Shown in pieces: positions 1 through 12,326 of a stretch of DNA of 64,000 nucleotides (position 1 is the first letter of the stretch; every line of letters starts with the position of its first letter). The notes under the pieces are model-generated. The model saw only the letters and a list, made by a program, of their open reading frames with translations. It was not told where the DNA came from and made no database searches. A program made the position numbers and the translations under genes. Source of the DNA: Delphinus delphis (Eukaryota; Chordata; Mammalia; Artiodactyla; Delphinidae); the NCBI RefSeq assembly GCF_949987515.2, contig NC_082696.1, forward strand, positions 2,007,501 through 2,071,500, read 5' to 3'.

Positions 1-449
1 GGTTGATGATGAACAGCAAACCAAGATTTATTTAAAGTTGGGTCGTTATGATACATCTTAGTAAAAACCCTAAGAAAAAAATCATTAAAGCAGATTTTAC
101 TAAAATAAAACTGTTACCTATAGATATGCAAAATAAAAACTGGAAGGATATACATCAAAATGTTAATAGCGCTTATCCTTTGGTATTAGAACTATAGAGG
201 ATTTTTTCTTCCATTTGCCTTTTTATACTTTTCTTAGTTTACAGCAGGAACACAGATTACTTTTGTAATGGAAAGGAGAATGTTGTTTCTTATATATATT
301 TACACGTGGTTTCGTTTTACCAGATTCTAAGCGATACAGTGTGGAGAAATTCAGCCTAAGTTTAACTTCATTTAAAGAATATCTTTCCATTTAAATGCAA
401 AGTTCTAGCACGTGTAATATGGGTAAGTACCAACGTGGCAGGTACTCAC
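1..449 (-). other. AFDN: AFDN intron 6, 5' part
   Basis: The intron begins on the minus strand with GTGAGTACC at 449 downward, a good donor. The rest is AT-rich, with no repeat family or exon that I recognise. The next AFDN exon is outside the window. Confidence 0.85.
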
Positions 450-607
450 GCGGGCGATGCAATAACCCTTAGGATTTTCTTTCTCCAGACCGTACTTCTC
501 TAGAGCTTCAGCCACAGCGAAGTCTGCAGGATCTGTGGTAGACAGCAGGATCGTCTTGTAGGGAATATTTGGTTTTAAACTATCTGCATAAATTCTCAAT
601 GTTCCAC
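450..607 (-). CDS. AFDN: AFDN exon 6 (start of second Ras-association domain)
   Basis: This 158-nt exon encodes about residues 246-298, starting with GGTLRIYADSLKPNIPYK and ending ENPKGYCIAR. It opens the second Ras-association (RA2, ubiquitin-fold) domain of afadin, whose family boundary is near residue 246, so exon and domain borders coincide. The acceptor is TTTTTTGCAG before 607; the donor is CGC|GTGAGT at 450/449. The exon is entered in phase 1 (G from exon 5 plus GT here makes Gly) and left in phase 0. My recollection of human afadin has Asp in NPKDYCIAR, whereas this sequence reads GGT (Gly). An ORF can be read past both exon ends into intron sequence, but those extensions are not coding. 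Confidence 0.97.
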
Positions 608-1637
608 CTGCAAAAAACATTGTGACATCTTTGATCACAACTTTTATTCCAATACCAGAGATCTGTATACGAATTCTATCCCCACTTCCTGGTAGGTGAC
701 ACACACTGGCAGGGACATGCCGACCCAGTGATCCTGTGCTAGACTGGGTGAGTAGTTCTGTGTGACTCGGCTGCTTCTGTCCTCCCTTCAAGCCCGTGCA
801 GTTTTTATAATGACGAACTGATTTCCACTGTGGGGAAAGGACAGAAAGGGAAGAAACCCCGGGGTTTCTTCCAAGTGCTGCTCCTGCTTTGACTGCCTTC
901 TCACTTCCTTACCTACACAGCGTTAGACATCTGCTTTCCCCACTTCCGCTACTTCCTGACCAACAATCTGAAACTTAAAAACCCCAAACAATATTAATCC
1001 CACTAAATAACTCAGTTTTTTAAAAAAAGTGAACCAGAAATCAGGATGCTTCAGGTGCTGGAGTCCGAAGACATTTCGTAAGGAACCTGTCCCCAAAGCA
1101 CTGGGCTCCATGTACATTTCCAGGCGCTGCAAACCAGAGTGTCATTTCTCGCCGTGAACTCGTTCGGGAGGAAAAAAAGTCAACTAGAGCAGAGCAATTT
1201 GGAGCCTTAGCTTTTCTTTTTGTCTGTATATTTCTTTTTAATGCAATCCTACATATGCTATTACTGACATTCTTGGTGTCATAATTTGCTTTTTACTTAT
1301 GATCTAAGATTTTTAAGCCCTAAAATCTTAAGTCTAGCTGAAAGACTACTGGGGGCAGGTAGGCAACTCAGGCAAGGTGCCACATCCCCATGCTACGTGG
1401 GACCTCGGGGAGGCTTCCCGACTTCCTTTGCTCACCTCTACGTTAAAGAGCTAGATTAAACATCTGTGGATCTCTTGAAGCAAATTCTAAATCTCTATGA
1501 CTCCTTTTTGCCCCTTCTGAATTCTAATGCAGTTACTCTGGCTACTGAATGTTTCTCACACCCTCTTTTTCAACAAGTCTGGCACACACTGCGTTATGAC
1601 AACTTGACTACAATAAAATAGTAACACTGGTCTTTTA
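608..1637. other. AFDN intron 5, unannotated part
   Basis: Intronic sequence next to the exon 6 acceptor. I see no recognisable repeat, RNA gene or second exon. Short ORFs here have no family resemblance. Confidence 0.6.
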
Positions 1638-1651
1638 AGAATAATCAGCAA

Positions 1652-1956
1652 TGACACGGGGAGGGGGAAGGGTAAGCTGGGATGAAGTGAAAGAGTGGCA
1701 CGGACATATATACACTACCAAATGTAAAACAGATAGCCAGTGGGAAGCAGCCACATAGCACAGGGAGATCAGCTCGGTGCTTTGTGACCACCTAGAGGGG
1801 TGGGATAGGGAGGGTGGGAGGGAGGGAGACGCAAGAGGGAAGAGATATGGGAACATATGTATATGGATAACTGATTCACTTTGTTATGAAGCAGAAACTA
1901 ACACACCATTGTAAAGCAATTATACTCCAATAAAGATGTTAAAAAAAAAAAAAAAA
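1652..1956 (+). mobile_element. 5'-truncated L1, 3' UTR only
   Basis: The sequence ends with the typical cetartiodactyl L1 3' end: a G-rich GGGTGGGAGGGAGGGAG stretch, then AACTGATTCACTTTG, then TATACTCCAATAAAGATG and about 17 As. It is flanked by an imperfect direct repeat, AGAATAATCAGCAA (1638-1651) and AGAAGAACCAGCAA (1957-1970), matching at 12 of 14 positions, as expected for an older target-site duplication. It lies antisense to AFDN. Confidence 0.85.
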
Positions 1957-2160
1957 AGAAGAACCAGCAAGCCCAGGCTGGTATTAGAACGCGGACCTGC
2001 TGACACAGGCCAGGGGTCAGGCTATCTACAAACTCACAGGGATTATAAGGTCCCCCTACACCGCCCGTCCCAACGCTGAGGACACAGCATGAGCTGGTCA
2101 TCGTCCTAGGCTCCAAACAGCTTGTAACCTGATTGCAGGGTCGCAATCAGGGGGAGAAAA

Positions 2161-2960
2161 CAAACAAGACAACAACATGAAGACATAAAATATGACATCA
2201 GAAACACAAAGTGTAGGGGAGGGAAGTAAAAAATGCAGATCTTTTACAATGTGTTCGCACTTAAATGACTTCTAGTTTACCACAAGTAGATACAGATCAA
2301 CATATATGAAACCCATGGCACCCACAAATCAAAAGCCTACAATAAACACACAAAAACTAGAAACAAAAAAACAGAGTACCACTAAAAAAAATCATCAAAA
2401 TACAAGGGAAGAAACAGAAAGAAGACATGAACAGAGAAGTACAAAAACTAGCAGAAAACAAGTCCTAAAATGGCAGTGAGTACATAGCTATCAATAATCA
2501 CTTCAAATGCCAGTGGACTAAATGCTGCAGTCAAAGAACAGGATGGCTGATTGGATAAAAAACCAGAAGCACCTATGCGCCGCTTACGAGAAACTTACTT
2601 CAGAGCTAATGACCCATACAGACTGAAAGCGAGGGGAAAGAAAAAGATACTTATTTCATGCAAGCAGAAATGACAAGAAAATGGGGGTGGCAATACTCCT
2701 CTCAGACAAAACAGACTTTGGAGCAAAGTCTATAACAAAAGACAAAGACGGGCATTGCATAATGATAAAGGGATAAATACAAGAACACTCAGTTCATATA
2801 TATGCACCCTATACATGAGCACCTAACTACATAAAGCAAATACTAGCAGACATAAAGGGAGGAACTGACAGTAACACAACAGTAGAGAGGACCTAAACTC
2901 CACTGACATCCATGGACAGATTAATAAGTAACTGACTGGATACAGTCTAATTTAAGAGGG
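2161..2960 (+). mobile_element. Ancient L1 fragment, ORF2 endonuclease region
   Basis: From about 2460 the text follows mammalian L1 ORF2 5' sequence: CAATAATCACTTCAAATG, GTGGACTAAATGCTGCAGTC, GGCTGATTGGATAAAAA, ATGACAAGAAAATGGGGGTG, GACATAAAGGGAGGAACTGA. These encode decayed pieces of the apurinic-endonuclease domain. No long frame survives, so it is a dead L1M-class relic. The outer borders are approximate; 2161-2440 is less certain than the rest. Confidence 0.75.
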
Positions 2961-4485
2961 TTTTAGTTTAAAAGCATAATACCATAGTATCATCACAACA
3001 GAAATACATACCTCCCAATTTCCTAAGGAAGGGGAGATAGAAGAAAAGCTAACATTTTAAAATTCTACCATCGACTAAAATCTGTTTGTATAAATATACA
3101 TTTCAGTTCTAAAATTAAGGGAGGATGATTCCCCTATTCAGAAAATGAAGAAAGCGTGGCCCACGGAACACAAGGGTCCCTACCGGAACCCAGCTCCAGA
3201 GTCCATGTCCTAGCACTCCACAGCTCCAAGACTGCTGTCCACAAGAAAACTGAGGCAGAAGGGCTGACTCCCAAGGGCATTCTGAGGTCAATTATACTTG
3301 GAAGACATCAAGAAAGTAAATAACGTCTGAGTGTTAAAAATACTTTATGAGCTCCGGGGCCAAGGCTTGTTACAAGTTATGACTTCTGATCCACTGTGAA
3401 GTGAGTCAGATCTCTTTAAGTACGTCATCAGAACTTGGGGAACCAACGCTCGGGCGAACAAGACAGGAAAATTACAGACTTGGCTGTTACTCTCAGGGAA
3501 CCTTACCCACCCGTGACAACATTCTTCACCAACCTAAGCGCTAAGCTAACAGCCTCAGTAGGTTATAAGGATATAGTTTTCTAAGTTGTTTATTAAAAAC
3601 CAACAGAACACTTGAACTTACTATATTTGACTGCATTAATATTAACCACAAACAGCTATTCTGCCAACAGTATCCAGTTTTTTAGGGTTTCCTAGGAGCT
3701 TGTACAGAAAAATGTTCCTTCCACCCAACCATCCCTGTAACAGACAAGCTCTACTCCAGTGGGTGTTTTGCCATTTCCTCTCCTAATTCTCTGGAGGTTT
3801 TGTTCCTGTTTTCTTGGCCTACTTCTCAACAATGGCCGCGTATTACTGGTATACTTCCTACCTCCACCAAATCTCTTCCATGCCCATGATGTTGCCTCCC
3901 AAGAACAGCTTGCCCCCGAACCTTTCTCTCCACCTGGCACCCTGACTAGCACTCAGCCACCGAGCTGGCAGCCTAAAGGCACCCCCCACACCACGCCGGC
4001 CCCTCCCAAGACACACAGACGAAGCCCGTCTTCTCCTCTGGATGCTCCTTCACCCAGACCCACATCCATCCTGCTCAAGGCAGGGCGGCATCCGGAGGGC
4101 CTCCTCTCCTCAGAAAACTCAGGCTGGCGCTGCTTCCCGATCATTCTCTCTTAACATCGCTCCCGCTTTTCTCTCTTCATGACCACTGTCCCCGACTGAG
4201 CTCAGAGACTCGGTCCTTCCGGGGCCACACGAGCCTTCGAAGAGGGACACCTGCTTCTGACCACAATTCCCTCAAATCAACCCTAGATTCTGCTCTCAGA
4301 GTAACTGCTCCAGATTGGAGGCCTGGGCTAACTGAAAGTGTTCTCAATCCCTAGCTTAAAACTTTCAGCAGTTTATTAACAGATCATACCAAATACTTCC
4401 ATCAAAGGACCCCCAATGGCACAGGAAAATAAATATGGATCTCTGGGGACACAGGCTGAAGTTACCTGCAAAAAGCTTCCTGCTT
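2961..4485. other. AFDN intron 5, no recognised element
   Basis: Ordinary intronic sequence. An ORF of 131 codons on the plus strand (3759-4154) overlaps open frames on the minus strand in a C-rich stretch. It has no recognisable domain, and I do not call it a gene. Confidence 0.5.
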
Positions 4486-4694
4486 AGGGCTTCCCTGGTG
4501 GCGCAGTGGTTGGGAGTCCGCCTGCCGATGCAGGGGACATGGGTTCGTGTCCCGGTCCGGGAGAATCCCACATGCCACGGAGCGGCTGGGCCCGTGAGCC
4601 ATGGCCGCTGAGCCTGTGCGTCCGGAGCCTGTGCTCCGCAACAGGAGAGGCCACAACAGTGAGAGGCCCGCGTTCCGCAAAAAAAAAAAGAAAA
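4486..4694 (+). mobile_element. CHR-type SINE (short form)
   Basis: tRNA-derived SINE starting GGGCTTCCCTGGTGGCGCAG. It has a pol III B-box-like GGTTCGTGTCCC, the body ending GAGAGGCCCGCG, and an A-rich tail. A perfect 16-bp target-site duplication, AAAAAGCTTCCTGCTT, lies at 4470-4485 and 4695-4710. The perfect duplication and low divergence suggest a fairly recent insertion. Confidence 0.95.
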
Positions 4695-4710
4695 AAAAAG
4701 CTTCCTGCTT

Positions 4711-7079
4711 TATCTTAACAACATATATAATGTTACATCCTGACCCACATTAAAGACATACTTTTTATAAAAAGATTTTGTTAAGTTACTTATAAAAACT
4801 GACACTCTAAGCCAGCTCTCCTTAGTCTGACTCACATACCCCTGAGCCTATACTTGAATATTCCTCAAGGGGTCACTGAGGAAGTTACTTCCATAACGAT
4901 GCCAGACTCCTTCCCGTGGTCGGAAGCGTGGTTAGCACGTGGCAGGTACCTCTGAGCATTCCTCTCGTCCTTCCTAAAACTTTTACTACATTTCTCCTTC
5001 CTCACCTCTGTAGTTTCTCCCTCCTTTCTCCTTACTTTCTTTTTCTTGTCTTTTTCAATTCCTGATTGAACAAGACAGAATATATACAAACAGATAATCA
5101 TTTAGGTGTCAAAAGCCATCTATCAAATTATTTATAGAACTAATAAGTCTCTCAGTGTCCTAGTTTTTTTGAATCACTGATACTATAATTCCCATGAAAC
5201 ATGTAATTGAGACTCAGTTCATACAGGCACTAAGGGTCAAAGCAAACCCATGATGCTGGAGAGACAACCAGGTCTCAGGGCCGGCTCCCACCTTGGCTGG
5301 TGCCGTATGACACGCCCCCCTAACACAAAGCTCTGGGCAAGCTCACAAGAAATGGGGTCACCAGCAATTTCTGTCAAGTGGGCAGAATCAAGCAACCATG
5401 CATTTCAGAACCATGGTCCACAGACTACCTCGTGAATGGAGGTAAGGTAAGAGAGACCACTAATAAAATAGAGAATAACGCTGCTCCCACGAGTGTGACG
5501 CGAGTGTGAGCACAGCTTCCCCTGACAGATCCCACCTGCTGCCACATAAACATATCGGATAATAAGAGGGTCTGGATAGGGACTAACACCCTTTGACTCA
5601 GCCTTGGAGCCGAGAGAATGGGCCCACAATTAAGCAACCTTCCCAACCAAAACGGCTATAAACCCGGCTCCAGAGAAAAGCCGCCAGTCCCAGCACTCAG
5701 ACCTTAAAAACTCGTGCGTGAGCTAGCAGGAGCGCAGCGCTACAACAGAGCCGCAGAGGCGATGACTTACCAGGTCAGACATTCTTAGGAAAGGCTGGAT
5801 CGACGATACAGCCTTCTAATACAAGGATTGTTTTTGAAACAAATGATTATGCTATTATTTTTTAACAAGTAAAACCACTTTACTTGCTGAGTATAATTAG
5901 AGGTTAATTACAAATAAAAGTTTTATATCAAATAGCTAAAAATACACAAAACCAATTTATAGCTCACAGAGTAGTCATGTGTTTTAACTTCTCGTTTTAA
6001 CCTTTATTTCCCTCAGAAATACAGGGTGATCTCCAGGAAACAGCACGGTGGGACATGTGTACAGGATGTTGCCTTTGATTCAAGGGGTCCACAGGGACAA
6101 AAAAGCTGGACTTCTCTAAACGTACCTTGTTTTGCAGATTTGACCTAGAAACTGTTAAACAACACTAAATTTTAAAGAAGCAAACCTTCAAAGTCAAAAG
6201 TAAAATAAAACAAACCTCAGTATAAACCATGTGGGTATATAATCACATACACAGGAATCGAATATGCGATTTCAAACAGCACAGATTTCACAAGACGCTT
6301 AAATAAAATGTTTTCAGTATCATATTGGTATTAATAATAGCCCTATTTTGATTTTGGTATTATACCTGATTAATATAATTATGTTGTTAATAATTATTCT
6401 ATTGTTCTTAGGAGGGAAGAATTTTACCTTTAGAGAAAAGACACCCAGATTTTCTAAAATCCAAGTAGTAAAAAACCACATATTTCCTAAGCTCTGTCCA
6501 CTGAACAGGCTTAGAAGTAAAGACTAACCAGTAACAGAGAGTGCTCCTAGTAACCAGACACTTATCCCAGCAAAAGGAACAGGATTCCTCCGAGGAAGAG
6601 CTGACTCCTAGGCCGGGGCAGGAAAGCACGAGGTGAGCAGACATCCTATCCTCCAGGGAAGCTCTCGAGATCACTGGGCCACGTCACAGACCCGGGTGCC
6701 AGCTGGAAGACAGCCCCGCTGGCTCGAAGCCACCATTCAAGAATCAGACGACGATAACCGCAAAAGATGGACAGACATTGAGAAGCTTTACATCCACGAG
6801 CTTACTAAAATTTTACAAACCACTGCTCACCTGGGGATGACACTAAGGTGACTATTCCTGTCCCACCGCCTACCACCAAAAACCCTCACCCCGTACCTGT
6901 CTCTAATCAAGGAAAACAAGAGGAAAACAGCGGCAAAGCGCACAGGATGCCGCCAGCAGAACCTACAAGACAGTCAACCTAGGGTTTTAAAACAAACCAA
7001 CAAATAAGCAAACTGAGAGGTTAAGATACAAGAGAGGAGAGGGGATTTTAGAATGAAAGGCATAAAAGACAAATTAACC
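4711..7079. other. AFDN intron 5, no recognised element
   Basis: AT-rich intronic sequence. I see no confident repeat family, exon or RNA gene. Short ORFs on both strands overlap each other and lack family motifs. Confidence 0.5.
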
Positions 7080-7490
7080 AATTGCAAATGCAACATTTAG
7101 GTTTTATTTGTATCCTGACTCAACTAAAGGAATTATCTGAGGCAAATCAGGAAAATCTGAACAGTGACTAGGTACCTGATGATTTTTAAGGAATTACTGT
7201 CAATTCTCTTCTATGTGATAGTGGTACTATGGTTTGCTTTATTTTTGTTTTTGCTTTTTTAGAATTGTTACCTTTCAGGTAAATATATCAAAATATTTAT
7301 GGATGAGATAATGAGAAAGTTGGGATTTGATTCAAAAATAACACAGTCTGGGAATGAAAGCAATATATGTAGAAGCAGAGATGAAACGTGTTAATTATGG
7401 AAGCTTGCTTGGTAATAAACACATGGGAAGTTCATTATATCTCTATTCTTTTGTATATACTTGACATTTTCCAGAATTAAAAAAAAAAAG
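7080..7490 (+). mobile_element. Probable L1M-type 3' UTR relic
   Basis: The passage GATGATTTTTAAGGAATTAC, TGATAGTGGTACTATGG, GTTCATTATATCTCTATTC, TTTTGTATATACTTGACATT, TTTCCAGAATTAAAAAAAA resembles the 3' ends of old mammalian L1 families. No coding sequence remains. The family was assigned by memory of consensus, and borders are approximate. Confidence 0.5.
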
Positions 7491-7692
7491 CCATACTGGG
7501 GATAAATACGTAACTAAACGTATTGAAGGCAAAACTGACTTTGTACCAGACACACATGGCACACGCTTGCTATGAACAGGTCACATCGCCCATTAACTTC
7601 ACTTATTCAGGGCCTCATGCATATATAAAAAGGATTATGAAATGAATAGACTTTACAACAAATATAACAGAAAAACAATTCAAAGTCTGCAC

Positions 7693-7853
7693 CTGAATCA
7701 GGCCGCCCATCTGAGCTCCGAAATTCCTGCATTCTCTTTTCCAGTTTTTGTTGTCTCCGTCGTTTCATAACCACCTCGGGATTAGAAATCGTTCGGGTAA
7801 AGCTAGTTTCAGGCATGTCTTTGTAAACCTCAGCAGCCAGTCGAGAATTTTCG
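7693..7853 (-). CDS. AFDN: AFDN exon 5 (inter-RA linker, basic helix)
   Basis: This 161-nt exon encodes about residues 192-245: ENSRLAAEVYKDMPETSF, then a strongly basic stretch RRRQQKLEKRMQEFR, then SSDGRPDS. It links the two RA domains. The Arg/Lys-rich segment looks like a charged helix, and serine/threonines around TRTISNPE could be regulatory. Acceptor TTCTCCTTACAG lies before 7853, and donor CAG|GTGCAG at 7693/7692. The exon enters in phase 2 (completing Thr with exon 4) and leaves in phase 1. Apart from the junction residue it matches human afadin as I remember it. Frames running beyond it at both ends are intronic. Confidence 0.97.
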
Positions 7854-10332
7854 CTGTAAGGAGAAAAAGGCAATAACAAGATTTTTTAAATTTTATATCA
7901 GAAACAATTATACTGAAATCATACAAAACTCAAAATGGCAGACGTTACTAGCCTACACAGTTCTGCCGCGTACCATTCACCACGTGTTAATTACTAGGGA
8001 TAGAGAATACACTTCCTCTCAATACCAGCTGAAATACTGAACCAAGCAGAAATTTATAATTAAAATTTTATAGTGAGTTTACAGAACTTAATTATTGAGT
8101 ATTCATTAATAAAGCTAGAATGTATAAATTATACATTTCAGTTCTTTCTACCACGGTTATCTTAAAATAGACTAAATGAGGGATACAACATTCCAACCAC
8201 TAGAAATAAAGGATTGAACATACTTTAGTAAAAATCTGTCTTCAAATTACAGTAATCTTGAAGAACTCAAACAGCCTGATTTTTTAACAACTAAGAGATT
8301 TACCACCATTCACTCTCTTGAAGCGAAAGTTTTAAAAGGAAATTGCTCCGTAAGTTCCTATAACGAGTCAACTGTATAGAATGATGAGTTGAAAACTAAA
8401 TATTTAGGTAAGATTGATATGCTTGACTAAACTTTGATAAATATACTTTAAGGATGCCATTTTTAAAATCACAAAATAATTTCATTAAGTCAGTCAAGCT
8501 TCGAATCAATAAGTTAAACTTAACTCATTTTAAGTAGCTCATTTCCTTAACACAAATAGTTTATCCCCCTATAAACTAAATAAATAGAACAAACTGTAGC
8601 CTAAGTTCTAAACTCTCCTTTTCCTTGGTATTTTTCATATATGAACAATCTATGTATACAAGTTCTTTCTCTTGTATAAATACACTAAGTAGAGCCTTAC
8701 TATGTAATACTATAGTCAAGAGTTCATGTGCATCCCATAGGCGTCTCTGCCTAACAGATTAATATCTAAATCCATTTGGATGCACTCTACAATGGGCTCA
8801 AATTCCACTCTAAAGTAAACTCCCTTCACTGACAAATGGTTAATATCCTCAAGACACACACAACACTTAGAATCAACCAAAAAATGGAAAAAAGACTTGA
8901 AGAGGTCACCGCAGCAGCAGCAGAATAGCAACGGTTAATAAACGTGCAGAGAGACATCTACCTTGTTAATGATACAGTAAGCTCGAGTTATTGAAGGTCT
9001 CGCATACTGCAGAGACCGTACTCTGCTCTGTTACACTCAGCAGTACTAAGGGTATGGAAACGAGAGGGCCCGTGGGCTGTGCAGACCTTTCCAGGGGCTG
9101 TCTGGCAACACAAGCATCCCAAGGGGTCTCTGAACCATTCTTCCAGAGCATTTCCTTAGGAAATATTCAGGAGTCCTCAAAATTGTAAAAACAAGGATAT
9201 TCACCAGAGTATCGTTTATAATATCAAAAAAAACCCTGTAAACTCTCCACAAATACACGAAAAGGGCTGGTTTCATGAATTATGGGAAAACTATACGATA
9301 GAATACTGCACAATCATTTAAATTATTTAATATGTATGTTTTTTGTGAACATATATATATTTTGACTGTGTATTTACGTGAAATACATATAATTTTAGTG
9401 GAAAAATGTCATGTGAAAAGTTCTGGTTTCAAAAGACTGATTATACTTGTTTAAAAACTCTCTACATAGATATATGAAGCGCATATATTTGTGTTGCATA
9501 AACAAACTACGGCTCTCTTTGGGTTCATACGTGACAAGAAGCTCCTTTTCCCTTTCTGGCAAATCTATCTACTCTGACTTTCTAAAATAAGCTGTAAACA
9601 GAACACTATGCCGTCAACTCTAAGGCAAGGAAGAGGCCTAAGAGAAACCACGATAAGAGAATGAACTGAACTGAAAACTGACAAGGCGACACTGAGGCCA
9701 GGAGACTCCAAGCGAGGAGGAAAGGCCAGCTTCTGCTCACGTGTCCTTTCTGTTACAACGAAACACAGCGGTTTCCCTTATTCCCTCAGCTCCGAGGTCA
9801 GAAGCTCAAATCCCTTCAGACAGGCAAAGACACCTGTGATGGGGCTGCTGTGCGAGAATAAGGAAGGGGGGCTGGCGGGGGCTGGAGTGAACCTGATGGT
9901 GCATTTGAACCTGAAAAGCGAACACCAGCTTTTCTCACTGGTCTTGCCAACCTCTGATCAGGTGTTAAGCGGACCTGAGGTGTCTAAGAATCCACTGCTG
10001 CCTTAAGGACCAAAACAACAGAAAGGAAAGGAAAGGCCAGGCAGAGACGAAGAACACCCTGCACCCAGTCTACCCAGGAACGGCAATACTGTTCATCAGT
10101 CCGCATCTTTAAGAAGAGCGCGCACAGCGAGACCAGCCCTGTGAGCGACGCGTGCAGCTCAGTCAGAGCCCCACCGGCTTCCCTCGACGCCGAGGACCCA
10201 GCACGAGCCCCAGTGCACTTACCTGAGGCGCACCCTCTTCGGCCTTTACTTGGTAATTTAATGAGGTCTGCTGCACGAAAAACACCGGGCTTAGAACACA
10301 AAGAACCAGGAATATTTCCAAAATGAACTTAC
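7854..10332. other. AFDN: AFDN intron 4
   Basis: AT-rich intron. Around 9220-9500 there is weak resemblance to an old L1 3' region (single short phrases only), not enough for a firm call. The remainder shows no recognised repeat, exon or RNA gene. Confidence 0.6.
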
Positions 10333-10493
10333 GTGTCATCCCCATGGAAAGGTCTATCGTCTCGATCAGACGCCTGCCTCATTGCCTCTTTTTCTCGCTT
10401 CTTTTTTTCCTTCTTTTCTTTCTTTGAGAGCGTTCTCTTGAAGTTCTGGATAACACCTTCTTTTTCCTGCTTTTCAGGTCCGTTACTTTGAGC
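10333..10493 (-). CDS. AFDN: AFDN exon 4 (charged linker after RA1)
   Basis: This 161-nt exon encodes about residues 139-192: AQSNGPEKQEKEGVIQNFK, then RTLSKKEKKEKKKREKEAMR, then QASDRDDRPFHGDD. It is the highly charged, Lys/Glu-rich linker after the first RA domain and is probably helical or disordered. The acceptor reads CAGAAG|GCT, a tandem NAGNAG site. Use of the upstream AG (exon end 10496) would add one Lys; the downstream AG matches human afadin as I remember it. Donor CAC|GTAAGT is strong. It enters in phase 0 and leaves in phase 2. The exon end (AMRQASDRDD...HGDD) differs from remembered human (ALRQASDKDD...QGED) by conservative changes. Confidence 0.96.
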
Positions 10494-11344
10494 CTTCTGA
10501 TAAAAGTAACATTATCACTACACTGGCTATGACACAGAATGACATAAAGCTATCTATGGCTTGGCTAACTTCACCTCATACACTGCGGCCAGAAACAGAG
10601 CCACTGGGGCAGGGGAAGGTCTGGGGTGAGAAACGTTCTTTGTCTTGATGGGCCGACAGTTACGTGAGTGTACTGATCAAAACGTACACATTCAAGATCT
10701 CATTTCACCGTGTGTAAATTGTATCTTAATTCAAAACTATAACCAAGGAAGCAAACACACAAGAAAATCCAAACCCAGTTAGAAAACTGGGGTTGGAATC
10801 ACACCAGCTTATTTATTATTTTTAATAAATAAAAATCCAAATAATTTACATGAAGTAACTTAAATAAAAGGAAACTAATGAAAATACGGAAATAACTAAG
10901 TGTTTGAATCATCGTCTACTTTAAATATGTTTTAACTTCAAAAGAAATGTTAAGAGTAGCCCTAATAAACTGGCTTTTATGAAGCAAAGTTATAAGTACT
11001 GTGTTTGTGCAAAAACTTCTAATTTCTTTTCCAGATCTTACTTGTTTCCTTATTCTTAATTTATAACTTGGCCTGCCAGCAGATGACACAGAGACAGATT
11101 ATTTTTATGTGACTTAATAGGTTGGCTGGTAAAGAATCAAGAAAAATAAAAGATTATCTTATTGGGAAAGAAAACTGCCTTCTGCTTTGAGAGCGAGCAT
11201 CTCCGCTTCCTTGCAAGCTACCCCAGCACCCTCCTGTCATCCCGACCCCAGAAGAGTTCTACTACACAGCAAACAGGATCTGTGGCTCCGTGAAAAGGTA
11301 CATCAGCTGAAATCATGGTGCAGAAACAAAATAAAACATGGACA

Positions 11345-11396
<52 letters not shown>

Positions 11397-12213
11397 GTAT
11401 CCGTTCTTGTATCACATGTGTTCGCCACAACGGCAATAAAAGTCCCTGGAGCGCAGGAACAGGAACACAGAGGACATGACACAGACAATGTGAAAACTGC
11501 TGCCCTAAGTAAATAATGGTACTTTCCCCCCAGCCTGCTGGGGCACAAAATTAAATACAAGATTTTCCTCAAAATATTCTTAACCTCTGCATTTGCTATC
11601 ACTTGTCAATACTGAATTCTAGTGTAAGAGGCCACTTGACTTAAAACAGAATTATAATTGTTTTAAAATTGTATCAATATTTCATAGTATTCCACATAAA
11701 AAGAACAGTAGCACAGGAATTCCAGACATCCTACTACCTGAGAAAGTTTTAGACTCACTGTATTTCATCATCCAAAGACACTCAAGGAAGTTTACTGATT
11801 TCTAACCTTACACATATAACATGAAAAAGGTCTTAAATATGCCTTATTAAGTTGTATCTAGAAGTTCACATATAAATAGGTTATTAAAGTTTTATTTTCC
11901 CTTCTGAGTCCTATTAAAACCTATTTTGACTTTATAATTTAGGGAAAAAAACCTGAAGCTGATTTGAACATTAAGTCTCTTAGGAACAAAAGCTTACATA
12001 ACTCTTCTTTGAAAAGGAAGGAGTAATATTTTGGATTATTCAGTGACACAGAGGATGGAGCAGGGAGAAGCTGGGCTACTTTTAAATTATGTTCCAGGAC
12101 GGGGGTAAAAGGGTAGTTCAGGAAGAGAAGCGAAACAGAGAATGAACCCCTCCAACACGACACGCGGTCAGACGCAGGCCAGGCACAGCACGGGCCAAGA
12201 CCCAAGGCCTCAC
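10494..12213. other. AFDN: AFDN intron 3
   Basis: 1.7-kb intron. It contains a (CA)n microsatellite (listed separately) and, at about 10620-10740, a short stretch (GTACACATTCAAGATCTCATTT, GTGTAAATTGTATCTTAATT) like an old L1 3' end. Nothing else is recognised. Confidence 0.6.
11346..11394. repeat. (AC)n microsatellite, about 24 units
   Basis: Uninterrupted AC dinucleotide run in AFDN intron 3. Such runs are normally length-polymorphic. Open frames that read poly-Thr/His or Cys/Val through it are artefacts. Confidence 0.98.
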
Positions 12214-12326
12214 CTTAGCAGGCATGGCATCGTTCTCATTCTTAAGGACAAATCTGCCCTCTCGATCATCCTTATTCCAATTCAACTGCACAACAAGGGG
12301 TTTCTCGTCTATATCCAATCTTCTTT
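12214..12326 (-). CDS. AFDN: AFDN exon 3 (end of first Ras-association domain)
   Basis: This 113-nt exon encodes about residues 101-138: ERRLDIDEKPLVVQLNW, then NKDDREGRFVLKNENDAMPAK. It completes the first RA domain (about residues 39-133), whose last strands carry the QLNWNKDDREGRFVL signature. The acceptor falls in a purine-rich GAAGAAG|AAAGAAG context. I chose it because only this AG keeps frame with the G ending exon 2 and gives Glu-Arg-Arg. Donor is AAG|GTGAGG. Enters in phase 1, leaves in phase 0. NDAMPAK is NDAIPPK in human as I remember it. Reading onward through the donor gives a spurious 66-residue frame. Confidence 0.96.

Noticed and set aside
4488..4690. tRNA-like A/B-box sequences in the many GGGCTTCCCTGG elements as tRNA genes
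   Set aside because: They are the tRNA-derived heads of CHR SINEs with bodies, A tails and target-site duplications, not functional tRNA genes.
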